DNA of 64,000 bases from the NCBI GenBank assembly GCA_025175895.1, contig CM045996.1, positions 110,907,179-110,971,178 of the forward strand. The letters run 5' to 3'. Position 1 is the stretch's first letter. Every line of letters begins with the position of its first letter. Below are positions 30,716 to 43,927 of the stretch, piece after piece. The notes under the pieces were generated by a model. It saw only the letters and a list, made by a program, of their open reading frames with translations. It did not search any database and was not told the origin of the DNA. The translations under genes were made by a program, and so were the position numbers. Source of the stretch: Wurfbainia villosa. Taxonomy: Eukaryota > Streptophyta > Magnoliopsida > Zingiberales > Zingiberaceae.

Positions 30716-31849
30716 GAGATTGACACTATAGTCCATGTCCTGAACCAAGTGGGTATAAGTTGAGTGAAGGGAACGGGGCACGATTTATTGTAGCTGTTGA
30801 AGGGTTTCAAAAATGGTTATGGGATCAACCGTTGCTTTTTCAGTTAATTGGGGATCATGATGTACTACTAGGTGTCACTCATGATCATTCTATAATTAAT
30901 GATTAATTATAGATGACCAACATAAACCGGGAACCTATTTGGTCACACGCACAATGAGCATAATTTGAAGGATTTAAAACGAGCTTGAGAATGAGATTCT
31001 CAAATCGAGAGAAACTAGATTTGGTTGGACCAAACAAGGAGCGAGCATGAAATCGTTTCAGTCGTAACGGAAGCATGGATGGGCCGAGTCTTATGAAGAC
31101 ATGATGGATGAACCAAATTAGTTTGGTTCTAATCCAATGGTGGAAAATAAACCAAAGTGGTTTGGTTTGTTTTAAACGAATGAACCAAAGTTGGTTCGGT
31201 TCATTTTAACTTAAAATAGACTAACTCGGTTCGATTTATTTTAGCTTAAGTTATTGAAGCGGGTTAATGGGTTTTGGTTATGAACCAATAACTCTAAGGA
31301 GAAGGTTTATTAATGGTTAAGAAATACGCGCTCTATAAAAAAGCGCCGCTAGAGGTTTGGAGAGCCCTAAGTTTTATTTTTGGAAACTTCTCTTCCTCTC
31401 TTCTCCCTCTCTTCTCCTTGTCGCCGCCCAAGGGATCCATGCCCAACTCTTGTGCCACCGTCCACCTCTGTGCCGCTGGTGTCCAGCTGCTGCCGGCCAC
31501 CCCTCTGGTGACCCACCTTGGCTCCGGTGACCAAGGATCATCCGGCCACCTCCTTTGGTCGGCGCCAAGTCCTCCACCAAGCTGTCCATTTTTTGGACAG
31601 CTTGTTTCCTTTTTCGGAGCATCATTTGGATGGCGTTTGGAGCTCCGACAGCGACTTCATTGCCAGGGATTAGATCTCCGATAATCCTTATTGGTGGAGG
31701 ACCAAGGATTCATCAATCGGTTGACGAATACCTCTTCGGAGAAGCAAGTTTTGGGGAATCATTTTTGCATCCGAATTTTGATTTGGATTGTGATCTTCTC
31801 TCGATCACATCGTCTTCGACACGAAGCTAGTGACTCCTATGAAGACGAG
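30716..31849 (+). repeat. C2 5' LTR, second piece
   Basis: Resumes the C2 LTR at the TSD GAGAT and then TGACACTATAG, matching 51889 onward. It contains TATAAAAA at 31334-31341 and, downstream, a perfect 10-bp stem (31578-31587 with 31595-31604). The open frames at 31313-31933 are LTR sequence, not genes. It stops at ACGAG, the TSD of G. Confidence 0.9.
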
Positions 31850-33575
31850 TGTAATGCCCGCCCTTCCCGTCCTCCAACCACACATCCTATATATGGGCGG
31901 CGGTGCTACGCGATCATACATTCATGCATATAACAGCGGAAGCATTTAAAAACTTTACAACTTTTAACTCTAATTACATTAACCCAATCAACCTAACAAT
32001 TTAATCATGGCAAAAGGTCTTAGCAATTTATTAAACTAAACATGTATTAACCATTTCAAAGTTCATAAAAATAAACATGAGTAACAACCATAGAAAGCAT
32101 TAAAGTCTCCTAATAGTTTACACATAAATTGAAAATCATGCATAAGTCCGTATATAAAAAATGATCTCATCCACTATGTCACTGCCACACACATCTTTGC
32201 CCCTCCTGCTGCTCCCTTTAATTTGTTCATTCCTTGCCCTTTTCTGCAGTACAAGGAAAGTAAACTGTAAGCACATAGGCTTAGTAAGGTCCTTTCCTAC
32301 TCACAAAAACATGCATCATGAATTAAACGTAAAGTAATGACATGTTCGTTTAAACAACATATGAGCACAACATTTATTTAAAGTAGAGATATGATCGATT
32401 TAGGAAAAGAACATAAACTTAGCATTTTCATCGCAACAGTACATTGTCTCTAAACATGATAATTCGATGAACATAAAATGGTATATGCAGGATGCTCTTT
32501 GAAAACATATAGTTTATATACTTAAACATAATCTCAACATATTGGGTCCGGCATTGTACCACATACATCATTCGTGCGCATCCTAAATAGATCTGATGTA
32601 GCTAATCCCGAACCTACTAGATTGCTAGGTCCGTACTATGTCCGTCGACCTAGGGGCAACCTTGGAGGCCATCCCGTGGACCTTGTTAGGGTCCGGTACA
32701 AGCCATGCATAAAGTAAAATAACATACATATTCTTTGTCCTAAAGAGTGTTCTTGTCCCCACTCTTAGGGAAACATTTCTTAGACATTTCATATACGTGA
32801 GTCATGCCTAACATGGGTGAAAACATAAGCATGTAGCATAGCATAAATCGGCATAAGTACAATTTAACATGGCATAAGGTAGTGACATAGGGAAAATTAA
32901 GCTAACATAAATAGAAATCATCAAATCAAAACCTTGTTACAAGCACAAGAAGATTCATGCAAGTCTACCAACCTGACACATCCTTTACAATAAAATATGT
33001 AGAAAATTTAAGAAATATATACAAATCTTAGAAAACATTAACTAAGTACAATGGATTAACACAAATTAGCATTTCTCCAAAAATATAAATAGACAGATGT
33101 TTCGTTCTTATAATAATAAGATGACTTTACCAATGCTAGCACACCCACTTACTATTCCTAGTAAGATCCTTCAGTACTCCTAATAAGACTGCTGGGGTTT
33201 ACAATTTGTTGGAGCTAAATAAAACTTATGTTGAATCAATAGAAAATTTTCCTTGGCTAATTTTTGACACAACAAACTGTCATAGCACTTGGAATCAAGC
33301 CAAACCAACTCAATATATATTTTGGTTTGACCAATTTGATGTGAGATGAAAAAAAAACATCAACTACTATTATTTTGGTTAATTATTACTAAGACAGCTT
33401 CTGAAATTTGGTGCCCCTTAAGCTAAAAAAGAGTTTCATAAGATTGTTCAAGAATAATTTCTCTAATCCTATTAGCCGAACCTTCTACACATAGTTCTAG
33501 ATTCTTTCGTTCAAAATCAAGCATACAACATTACATCGTAAGTACTTATACTGCAGGTGAGGGGATACTTATATG
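31850..33575 (-). repeat. G 3' LTR, truncated
   Basis: Aligns with 36600-38275, apart from a short stretch near 32020-32060 missing on the right, then stops matching after GAGGGGATACTTA. The missing part corresponds to 38277-38979. Confidence 0.9.
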
Positions 33576-35192
33576 AGTGAAGACCACAGCTGCTAGCTCT
33601 AAATTGTGAGTGGGACAGTTCTTTTCATGTTCCTTGAGTTGCCTAGAGGCATAGGAAATAACTTTACCCCTCTGCATAAGTACAGCTCCGAGTCCCAATC
33701 CGGAGGCATCGTTGTACATGTTGAAGCTCTTGTCATTCTCTGGGAGAGTAAGGATTGGAGCACTTGTAAGTCTCCTTTTCAACTCCAAGAAACTCTTCTC
33801 ACATTCCTCCGTCCATACATACTTCTTGTTCTTTCGGGTGAGAACTGTCATAGGTGCTGTTATTCTGGCGAAGTCTTCTATGAATTTCCGGTAATAGCCC
33901 GCTAATCCGAGAAAACTCCTCACTTCGCTAGCATTCTTTGGCCTGCTCCAGTTACTCACAACTTCAATCTTTCTTGGGTCTACCATAACTCCGTCTTTGG
34001 ATATAATATGACCCAGAAAAGATACTTGATCGAGCCAGAATTCACATTTGGATAACTTGGCATATAGTTGCTTTTCTCGAAGAATCTGTAATACCATCTT
34101 CAGGTGTTCGACATGCTCTTCTTGATTTCTCAAATAGACGAGGATATCATCAATGAAGATGATCACGAACTTGTCAAGAAACATCGAGAATACCGAATTC
34201 ATCAGGTCCATGAACATAACAGGAGCATTCGTCACTCCGAAAGGCATGACTACGAACTCATAATGTTCGTATCTTGTTCGGAAAGTTGTCTTTGGTATAT
34301 CATCTGGTTTCACTTTCACTTGATGATAGCCAGATCTGAGGTCAATCTTTGAAAAGACAGTGGCGCCTTTTAACTGGTCGAACAGATCATCAATCCGTGA
34401 TAAAGGGTACCTATTCTTGATCGTCACATTATTTAGCGCTCGGTAGTCTATGCACAGGCGCATAGTCTCATCCTTCTTCTTTACGAATAGTACCGGAGCT
34501 CCCCATTGAGAGTGACTAGGGCGAATAAAACCCTTGTCGAGTAACTCCTGTAGCTGCCCTTGAAGTTCTTTCAATTCGATCGGCGCCATCCGATAAGGTG
34601 CTTTAGAGATCGGGTGAGTACCAAAAATTAATTCGATCTCAAATTCAATTTCCCTATCAGGGGCTAACCCTGGTAGTTCATCAGAAAATACCTCTAGGTA
34701 GTGGCATTACACTCTGACATCTTCTAGCTTCTGGTCCTCGACTTGACTTGTATCAACCACATGTGTTTGAAACCCAGTGCATCCCCTGTCTAACATCTTG
34801 CGTGCCTTTAGAGCTGATAAGAATTTATAGGTTCTGTTCCTTGGCTCTCCAATGAATTCAAACATAGGTTCTGCCTCAGGCTGAAAGACCACTTTTCTCT
34901 TACGACACTCGATCGAAGCACCGTACTTGCTTAAGAAATTCATGCCCAATATGACATCATAATCCTGCATGCCGAGCACTATCAGATCACAGTAGAGTTC
35001 TCTGTCTGCAATTCTGATGGGTGCGGCTCGCAGCATATGAGTAGAAGGCATCACTTCTCCCGAGGGCAGGGTCGTTAAGAACTCGCAATCCAAAACTTGC
35101 GGGGGTATGTCAATCTTCTTTGTGAAAGGCGTAGAGACAAACGAGTGTGTTGCACCAGTATCAAATAATACTGATGCATCTTGTGAAAATAA
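33546..35192 (-). pseudogene. G protease - reverse transcriptase - truncated RNase H
   Basis: Minus strand. The protease motif LFDTGATHSFVS lies near 35130-35170 and continues through LDCEFLTTLPSGE and VILGMNFLSKYGA. The same frame runs on (TAA at about 34707) through LPGLAPDREIEFEIEL and YRMAPIELKELQ. The RT has DYRALNNVTIKNRYPLSRIDDLFDQL split around GKAxx-type motifs. Its catalytic motif is FIDDIL, where YVDD or FIDDIL is usual for Ty3 elements. RNase H begins (FNMYNDASGLGLGAVLMQ) and stops at LELAAVVFTH, followed by eight residues read from LTR sequence. The protease region has a frame slip near 35200. Integrase, and any chromodomain, are missing. Lineage by eye is Del/Tekay chromovirus. 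Confidence 0.88.
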
Positions 35193-36391
35193 TTATCGAC
35201 TGTGACAATGAGAATCGTTCGCCATGTCTTCCTTAGTGAGAGAGAAAACCCTGGCATTTGTCGCAACTGGCGGGGCTTCCAATCTCCCTTGGCTTATCCG
35301 GGTACCTTCTATTGCAGCTTGCATCTGGTGTAGCTGTGAAGGAGCACCCCTGTACTGGGCATACTGCTGAGGAGGTGCCTGAACCTGGGTAGGGCAGTCC
35401 TTGACTCTGTGTCCTTCCAGTCCACAGCGGTAGCATCTATTCATGCCCTTGTAGCACACCCCGGTATGTGGTTTCCCACATGTAGTACATTGGGGAATCT
35501 TGGCTTGTTTGTTCGCTGGACCACCTTTAGAGTCGTTCCATTGTTTCCTCTTGCCACTGTGGTTTCCTTTCCAGTTACCCTGAGCTTTCTGACCTCCTGG
35601 CTGGCCTTGACTCTTGCCTTCACTCAGTGCCTTCTTTTCCTGGTTAATATTGTTCAGGTAGTGCTCGGTGATTAGGGCACTACTGAACAGCTCCTCTGCG
35701 ATCTGCGGTCTATTCACTCCACCGGCCACGTTCAGAGCTATCTCAGGTCGGAGCATCTTTAGCATAAGTTTGACCCTTTCTTTTTTTGTGCTGACCAACT
35801 CTGGGCATAGGCATGCGAGTCGGTTGAATCTTTTCACCGCTTCGTTAACTGATAGGTCACCTTGCCTGAACCCGGTGAAATCATCATAGTGCTTGTTGGT
35901 CACTCGCATATGGAAGAATTCTTCGAAAAATTCAGCTTCGAAGTCCATCCATCTCATTTGGTTTACTTGCCTCTTTACTTTAATTCTTTCCCACCACATT
36001 CGAGCATCTCCAGAAAGGCAAAAGGATGTACACTTAATCTTTTCATGTTCAGGCCAATCTAGCAGCTCTACTATGCTTTCCACCGTTTTGAACCAGGACT
36101 GGGCATCCCATGGTTCACAATTACTCGAGAAATTCTCCGGTTTCAGCCTTTGCCACTGGATCAGGTAAGCTTCTGGTCGAACTATCGGGCCAGAGCCTCC
36201 ACGGTGTCTTGGTGTAGCCGCAGCCTATCTAGATCGCTCTAGTCCCCTGGTGGTCCACTAGGGTTTCCCTGCTGAGTCATTAAGGCATTTATCACTTTCA
36301 TTGTTCGACTTATTTGGAGTTCAGTAACCACCTGCATAAGATCCGGTGGAGATTCTGTCTCACTGACTCCATTACCGCGTCTTCTGGCCAT
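35193..36391 (-). pseudogene. G gag with CCHC knuckle
   Basis: Starts at ATG 36391 (MARRRGNGVSE) and has a frame break near 36200-36240. It then runs open through KPENFSSNCEPWDAQSWFKTV, WWERIKVKRQVNQMRWMDFE and VNEAVKRFNRLACLCPEL, typical of Retrotrans_gag. A basic Gly/Gln/Lys stretch comes next. A CTTCGKPHTGVC cysteine pair and a standard knuckle CYRCGLEGHRVKDCP follow. When intact it would form the virus-like particle and bind element RNA. Confidence 0.85.
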
Positions 36392-36585
36392 GCTTATCTT
36401 CATAAATGATAAAAAAAAATGACAACATAAGTTTATCATCCTTACTTATATTCATGCATACCCAACTAAAAACATTTCTTAGCGTATATATATCATACAT
36501 GAAATAAATAGAGTAGGCATAGAATGTCTTACTTAGAGCGGCAGAATGGAAGCTTGATGTGTGTGTAGTGGAAAGGCAGAACTGG

Positions 36586-36597
36586 ACTCTGATACCA
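36586..36597 (-). other. G primer-binding site (initiator tRNA-Met type)
   Basis: The minus strand reads TGGTATCAGAGT, one base from the standard site, two bases from the LTR end at 36600. Confidence 0.88.
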
Positions 36598-38610
36598 CCT
36601 GTAACGCCCGCCCTTCCCATCCTCCTAACACACATCCTATAGACGGGCGGCGGCGCTACGCGATCATACATTCATGCATATAACAACGGAAGCATTTAAA
36701 AACTTTACAACTTTTAACCCTAATTACATTAACCCAATCAACCTAACAATTTAATCATGGCAAAAGGTAAAAATAAACATGAGTAACAACCATAGAAAGC
36801 ATTAACGTCTCCTAACAGTTTACACATAAACTGAAAATCATGCATAAGTTCGTATATGAAAAATGATCTCGTCCACCATGCAACTGCCACACACATATTT
36901 GCCCCTCCTGCTGTTCCCTTTAATTTATCCATTCCTTGCCCTTTTCTGCAGTACAAGGAAAGTAAACTGTAAGTACATAGGCTTAGTAAGGTCCTTTCCT
37001 ACTCACAAAAACATGCATCATGAATTAAACGTAAAGTAATGACATGTTCGTTTAAACAACATATGAGCACAACATTTATTTAAAGTAGAGATATAATCAA
37101 TTTAGGAAAAGAACATAAACTTAGCATTTTCATCGCAACAGTACATTGTCTCTAAACATGATAATTCGATGAACATAAAATGGTATATGCAGGATGCTCT
37201 TTGAAAACATATAGTTTATATACTTAAACATAATCTCAACATATTGGGCCCGACATTGTACCACATACATCATTCGCGCGCATCCTAAATAGATCCGAGG
37301 TAGCTAATCCCGAACCTACTAGGTTACTAGGTCCGTACTATGTCCGTCGACCTAGGGGCAACCTTGGAGCCCATCCCGTGGACCTTGTTAGGGTCCGGTA
37401 CAAGCCATGCATAAAGTAAAATAACATACATGTTCTTTGTCCTAAAGAGTATTCTTGTCCCCACTCTTAGGGAAACATTTCTTAGACATTTCATATACGT
37501 GAGTCATGCCTAACATGGGTGAAAACATAAGCATGTAGCATAGCATAAATCGGCATGAGTACAATTTAACATGGCATAAGGTAGTGACATAAGGAAAATT
37601 AAGCTAACATAAATAGAAATCATCAAATCAAAACCTTGTTACAAGCACAAGAAGATTCATGCAAGCCTACCAACCTGACATATCCTTTACAATAAAATAT
37701 GCAGAAAATTTAAGAAATATATATAAATCTTAGAAAACATTAACTAAGTACAATGGATTAACACAAATTAGCATTTCCCCAAAAATATAAATAGACAGAT
37801 GTTTCGTTCTTATAATAATAAGATGACTTTACCAATGCCAGCACACCCACTTACTATTCCTAGTAAGATCCTCCAGTACTCCTAATAAGACTGCTAGGGT
37901 TTACAATTTGTTGGAGCTAAATAAAACTTATGCTGAATCAATAGACACATTCCCTTGGCTAATTTTTGACGCAACAAACTGTCATAGCACTTGGAATCAA
38001 GCCAAACCAACTCAATATATATTTTGGTTTGACCAATTTGAAGTGAGATGAAAAAAAAACATCAACTACTATTATTTTGGTTAATTATTACTAAGACAGC
38101 TTCTGAAATTTGGTGCCCCTTAAGCTAAAAAAGAGTTTCATAAGATTGTTCAAGACTAATTTCTCTAATCCTATTAGCCGAACCTTCTACACATAGTTCT
38201 AGATTCTTTCATTCAAAATCAATCATACAACATTACATCGTAAGCACTTATACTACAGGTGAGGGGATACTTACATCCTACGTTTTTTCACCAATTTATA
38301 CCGTTAGACTTCGCAAAGAGAAGACCTCCTACGTGTTTCCTTGCTTTAGAGTGATCCTCTACCAAGTCCCTCTTGAAAATCCCCTCTTGAATTATCTAAA
38401 GAGAAGACAACCTTCTTCCTTGCTTTGGTGGCTTCCTTCTTTCCAATCCTCCTCTTCGTCACCGCCCTTTATCGGACTCGTTCCCTCGTCCTCAGCGGCG
38501 CACCACGCACGAACCTCTTGCTCTCACAATCGGCGCAGCGCGACGCAGATAAGGTCGGAGGATTAGGGAAGGAGAGGGGAGAAGGCTATTCGGTGGCTGG
38601 AGGAAGAACG

Positions 38611-38612
<2 letters not shown>

Positions 38613-38646
<34 letters not shown>
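38613..38646 (+). repeat. (GA)n microsatellite in G LTR
   Basis: Uninterrupted GA dinucleotide run. Confidence 0.97.
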
Positions 38647-38648
<2 letters not shown>

Positions 38649-38897
38649 CGATGTGAGGTTTTAGAGAGAGGAAAGAAAAGAAATATATATATAAATTAGG
38701 ATTTTTCTTAACCTAATTATCCCTTTAAATGATCAGCTAGATTAATCAACTTCTTTCTTTTTTTTCTACCAATAGATATATTCTGTTATATCCTACTCAT
38801 TGGTAATCTTATGACTTAGTGGTGGGAAGCTTATTCCCCCAAATCAACGGTTCATGGTTCAAGCCTCGACTACGAACTATTTATTCATTTTTTATTC

Positions 38898-38904
<7 letters not shown>

Positions 38905-38935
<31 letters not shown>
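38905..38935 (+). repeat. (AT)n microsatellite in G LTR
   Basis: Uninterrupted TA dinucleotide run. Confidence 0.97.
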
Positions 38936-38937
<2 letters not shown>

Positions 38938-38979
38938 CCTTTAAATAAAAATATAGTAACTAAAATTTGGGATGTTACA

Positions 38980-39287
38980 ACGAGGCTCGTTGCTTGGCGA
39001 AGCTATCCCAACAATACTCGACGTGGATACGGATAGAGGCAACTTTAGCGTGAGTTGCTCCGGTTGATATCATTCCCACTACACGTGATACGTCAGGTAT
39101 AACTAGCATAATTTCCTTTTATTGTAAAATTTGAAATTACAATTATGACTACACATGTTGTATCTTACATGCGTGTGGTGTGTGTGGTGTAATAAATTAG
39201 ATTTATTGCTTTTATTTCTTCCGTTGTGCACATGTTTACGAAACATGTTCGAATACAAATCCGCCGCAGTGTCGGGGAAACCCAATA
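38980..39287 (+). repeat. C2 5' LTR, third piece
   Basis: Continues at ACGAGGCTCGTTGCTTGGCGAAG, as in the intact 3' LTR near 53022, and ends GGGGAAACCCAATA. Confidence 0.9.
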
Positions 39288-39288
39288 G

Positions 39289-39300
39289 TGGTATTAGAGC
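39289..39300 (+). other. C2 primer-binding site
   Basis: TGGTATTAGAGC is one transition from the initiator tRNA-Met site, one base after the LTR. Confidence 0.88.
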
Positions 39301-40473
39301 CTAGATTGTGTTTTGACATAATCATAAAATTATTTTGCAATAGTCATAATTGTATTATGGAAATTTTCTACTTTTGGAAAGTTTAGAAGTATTTATGAAA
39401 ATTTTCTAATTTTGGAAAGTTTAGAAGTATTTATGAAAATCTTCTACTTTTGGAAAGTTTAGAAGTATTTATGAAAATTAACACTTTTCATAAATAAAAT
39501 ATGTGATTAGATTTGGAAATTTGTTTCCTAATTTAATCATGATTTGATTTGGAAATCAAATCTAAAACATATTCTATTTCCATAAATAGTTTTGATAATT
39601 TAGGAAATTTATATTCTAATTTAAATTTGACTTTCCTTAATTAACACTTTCCATAAATAAAATATGTGATTAGATTTGAAAATTTATTTCCTAATTTAAT
39701 CATGATTTGATTTATGAAATCAAGTCTCAAACATATTTTATTTTCATAAATAGTTATGACATATAAGGAAATTTTTATACATGTCATAATTATATGTCAT
39801 GTAATTGCATTAGATGCATATCATTATGTCATGCATGTCGTGACATGTAGATGTATGTCATGTATATCATGTCATGTAGATAATAGTTATTTGTAAACAA
39901 AGAGCATGAGATATTAAAACTCTTACACAATATTAAAGCCTACACCTTCCATTAATATGGTTATAACTAGAGTTATGTTTCTTGTTTGGGTTGTTGGACT
40001 CTGTTCAAGCCCTGCTCGAACCTGAACATGTTCAAACCATGGAATAGTTTAATACTAATATGGTAAGAGTCAGAGGTCAATCGTTAGCTTTGGTTGTTGG
40101 ACTCTCTCCAAGCCGGGCTAATTGGTTGAATGCGCTCTAACCATATTAAAACTATTTCTCGATTAATGGGTTGGCTTTAACCTGAAGCATTGACTTGTTG
40201 GATTCTCTCCAAGGTCGATGTGAAGGGAGGTGAAGTTGGGTGATATGCATATGATGCATACATGTTATTGAGTTAACAACCCAATGTATATGTGAACATT
40301 CAATTAGTTAATAGCACATTGTGATAGTTGCATATATGTGATATGCAATCAGTATACTTGATACCTATCATTGTATCTATGAATGGCTTGTTGAACTCTC
40401 TCCAAGGTTGTTCATATCTATGTTGGATATCAGCCTATTCGGAGATGGACCTACGATCTCCCAAAGTGATTTT
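39301..40473 (+). other. C2 leader with four spaced inverted repeats
   Basis: No gene. GTTGGACTCTCTCCAAG or near copies occur at 39993, 40096, 40197 and 40390, the same order and spacing as in C1. AT-rich repeats of TTTAGAAGTATTTATGAAAAT lie at 39360-39480. It stops at ATTTT, the TSD of X4. Confidence 0.75.
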
Positions 40474-42034
40474 TGTTGGAGAATTGAGGCCGCTAGAGGG
40501 GGGGTGAATAGCGTTTACTCTTGCGTAGATGGAAAAATGTTCGCGTGCTTGTCTACAATTTTCGTTAGTGCAGCGGAAACAAAGATAATAAAGCAACAAC
40601 GACAACACAAACACACAAACGCAAGGATATAACATGGTTCGGAACCGAACCGATTCCTACTCCACGGATCGAGCTCTAAAGAGCTCTAGCGATGCCAATG
40701 CAATCACTAACCACAAATACTCCTTCTCGACACAAGTCGGAGGTGGAGAAACCTCTTACAAACTATTCTTACAATAATAAGAAAATAGATACATGCAATT
40801 ACAACAATGAAATATAATGCAAGTAAAGAAAACTACTTTACAAGAGCACTTTGGTTGCTTGATCTTTGGTTGCCTTGGACTAGCCTTGAAGGACTGAAAG
40901 AGCACCAACAATTCCCCTTCAAATCGCCCAAGAAAAACCCTTGCTTCAATCCTCCACGAATAGATGCTTTTAACCTGTATCGGGCTGGATTTCCACCTAT
41001 CAGTCGACTGCCATAAGTCACCAGTCGACTGATGCCACTGTTGTCGTGAGACAACGGCTCGATCCACGCTGGAAAAACTCCAACGGATCTCTTGGCGATC
41101 GCGCTAACGCGTAGTCGGCCCGCGTCGGCTACGGCGTGCTCGACCAGAACTTAGCGATCGATTGCCAACCCTTAGCGGTCGATGCCGTGACATCGATCAT
41201 TGCTCCAATGAGCGATCGCGAGCAATTCTAGCTCTAAATTGGCAGTCGAACTCAAGTCGACTCACGGCAGTCGAACCGGTCATAATGCCAGTCGACTGCC
41301 AACCTCAAAAATGAGGTTTTAACCCAAGTATGGTGCCCCCATACTTGCTAGACCACCCTTAGCCTAGACCTAAGCCTTCTAGCCACCTCCATCAGCCTCA
41401 CGCATCTCGGATCCCTCCAAGTCATCCATGACTTGTTCATCCATCGCGCTAGCCTCTAGGTGCTTCCGTCGGCTATGTCATGCTAACGGTGTTTACACCG
41501 CCAAGGCACATTGGACTTACGCCGCCAAGACTCCGCTTGGACTTTACACCGCCAACCATTGGACTTATGCTGCCAAGACTCCCGCTTGGACTTTACGCAG
41601 CCAATATCAAACCCCTTGGACTTCTCATGCTAAGACTCAAGCTTGGACTTTCCCTTGCCAACCCATGTTGGACTTTTACATTGCCAAGACCCATGTTTGG
41701 ACTTTTCCCTTGCCAACCCATGTTGGACTTCTCAAATGCCAAGACCATGCTTGGACTTTCCCTTGCCAACCCATGTTGGACTTTTACATTGCCAAGACCC
41801 ATGCTTGGACTTTTCATGTGCCAAATGTCCCACTTGGACTTTTCATGCCAAGTACTCAAGACTTGGACTTTACCAAATGCCAAGTGTTCCACTTGGACTT
41901 TCCATGCCAAGTACACAAGACTTGGACTTTCCCATGACAATTACATTGTCATATGTTTTTGTCGAAACATCAAAACATCACTCGAGTCAAACTCGAGTCC
42001 TGGTCAATCGTGACCTGGGCCGATTGCACCAACA
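40474..42034 (-). repeat. X4 3' LTR (1561 bp)
   Basis: Contains CAGTCGACTG palindromes near 41002-41031 and 41290, the perfect inverted repeat GTTGTCGTGAGACAAC at 41040-41055, and the array at 41502-41937. The long open frames at 41428-42056 on both strands come from the array. Confidence 0.92.
41502..41937 (-). repeat. array of about 15 small inverted repeats in X4 3' U3
   Basis: Units of CCAAG...CTTGG alternate with CCAACCCATGTTGG (three times). They also include CCAAGTGTTCCACTTGG and CCAAGT...ACTTGG. Arm changes are matched on both sides in nearly every unit. The other X4 LTR has the same array at about 46762-47180. Confidence 0.9.
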
Positions 42035-43927
42035 ATCTCCCCCTTTTGATGTTTGACAAAAATCAAACAAATCATTTGAGTTAGACCACTAACTCAAATC
42101 CCTTACCAATTATCCCAAATTGGTAAACACTCTCCAAATGTTCTCCCCCAAACATTCTCCCCCTTTTTGACTAACATCAAAAAGGTTTTCTCTCCAAGGA
42201 GGTTAATGTCTCATGTCCCAATGAGATCTTACAATCTCCCCCTTGATCCAAAAATAAATACCTAGGATGCCTACCATCTTCCTAGTGATAATTCACATAT
42301 CACTCAAGAGAGGCAATCCTATACTCTCACCCAATTTCCAAATTGGGTATCAAAAACCCATCAATTTTCCCAATTGATGATACTTTCCCAATAACTTCTC
42401 CTCTTCAAGGAGAAAAATACATCCATCATCCCAAGATGGATACCTCCCCCTAAAGGCTTGCTCCCCCTTGACCATTGCACCAACAATGTCCTTGGGAAGC
42501 CCCTAAGCGAATAGGAACTCTAACCCATCAAAATTAAGGTTCTAAGTTCAACATAGAACTTTCACTCACCCTAAATTTGATACTTTGACCTAACACAGCT
42601 CCTAATCCATATCCAATGGATTTTCACCCTTTATAATGCTTCCTAAAGCATATCCTAGGGTTAGGAGTGATTAGGAACCTTTTCCATAGCTGAACACGGG
42701 CTAAACAAACCTTGTTAACTCGAAATCAGACACAGCGGTCGACACGTGATGTCGATCGTCACGCCACCCATATCGATCATTGATAGCATCGATAAATTTC
42801 CGAATTTCAGCTATCAGTATCGAGATTTGGAAAAACATAAGTAATTATACGTAATTTGAAAAATCATAAAATTTGACACGTATATTACTTATAGTCATTA
42901 CAATGGGTGAAAAATATTTGAAAATTATTTTGCCCATAAAATAGTGAGTTTGATACAAAACTCAAAACCATTAAAATTTTCAATGTTTTGGCCCTATTTT
43001 GTATCAACTTCATCAATGGTGATTGCTATCAAAAGATAGACTTCACCAAGGTTTTCTAAATTGATTTTAAAATGATTTCAAAACCATGTTTTGGATCATA
43101 TTCCTTGGGCTCTATGCACATGACTTGTACACAAGCTTTCCTAATGATCCACATTTGAAATTAGATGAGTTTTAGTTCATCTAGATGCAAAAACTATGCA
43201 CCTTGAACTTAACTCATATCCTAGCATCTCACATGTATCTAGGGTGTATAAATACACATACATGTCAATTGGATGTGAGATGTGGGTTTTGGTTCATTTA
43301 AAAACTAGGGTTTCATGCATCTTCTAAGGCAACCCTACTTGATTCCCTTATGAATGGGACTCCAAGTCATGTCATAGTCCTTAAATCAATTTCAATCGAA
43401 ATTTTTCTTAAATACATGAATGATTATGGAATTAATGATGATATAAATAAGCATATGCTCATAATCATGATGTCATGGCATAAGATGAAATCTAAAAACA
43501 CATGATATTTAAAACCTTAATCCTAAAACATGAACATGACATATAAAATGATTAAAAGTAAGCATGATGTCATGACATGTTATATGACAATCAAAGCATG
43601 ACATATAAAATATATAGGTATAGTAATACCTAAATTTTAATATTAATTGCCATTTGATATAATTAGATATATTTTGTCATATTAACCTAATCTCCCTAGT
43701 GTGCCAAGAACCCAAAATGGCACACTAACCTCTAAACCCAACTTGTACCAATTTGATCATTTTATCAAAACTTCTCAATTAATATTGGCACATCCTAAAA
43801 TCCTTTAGAATTCAAATCTAACCACATCCCAAGGTAACCAAAACCTTGAAAATGACCTAACATGCCACCTTTGCCATGGTTGAGTTAACTACCCATCCAA
43901 TCAAGGTTGGCACACCCTAAACCCATC
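42035..43927 (-). other. X4 gene-free 3' internal region with polypurine cluster
   Basis: Counterpart of X2 7740-9635. The minus-strand polypurine tract is at 42036-42047. More GGGGGAG tracts on that strand lie near 42143, 42161, 42235, 42446 and 42462. The LTR-start mimic is near 42475 (CATTGCACCAACAATG on the plus strand). No coding frame is supported. Confidence 0.75.

Larger units (their letters stand above)
31850..38979 (-). mobile_element. Ty3/gypsy retrotransposon G (Del/Tekay-like), internally deleted, minus strand
   Basis: The ends are TGTAATGCCC (31850) and ATGTTACA (38979), with TSD ACGAG at 31845-31849 and 38980-38984. The full 5' LTR is 36600-38979. The 3' LTR keeps only 31850-33575. 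RNase H coding sequence runs straight into the LTR remnant at about 33575. One deletion therefore removed the end of RNase H, all of integrase, the polypurine tract and about 700 bp of the 3' LTR. Confidence 0.92.
36600..38979 (-). repeat. G 5' LTR (2380 bp)
   Basis: Plus-strand reading TGTAACGCCC...GATGTTACA. It contains a (GA)n run at 38613-38646 and an (AT)n run at 38905-38935. The distal 700 bp, absent from the 3' LTR, would include most of U3. Confidence 0.92.

Noticed and set aside
31313..31933. Open frames on both strands resembling a small gene, also at 52475-53093
   Set aside because: They lie in the GC-rich R-U5 part of the C2 LTR, just after its TATA box, and recur in both LTRs.
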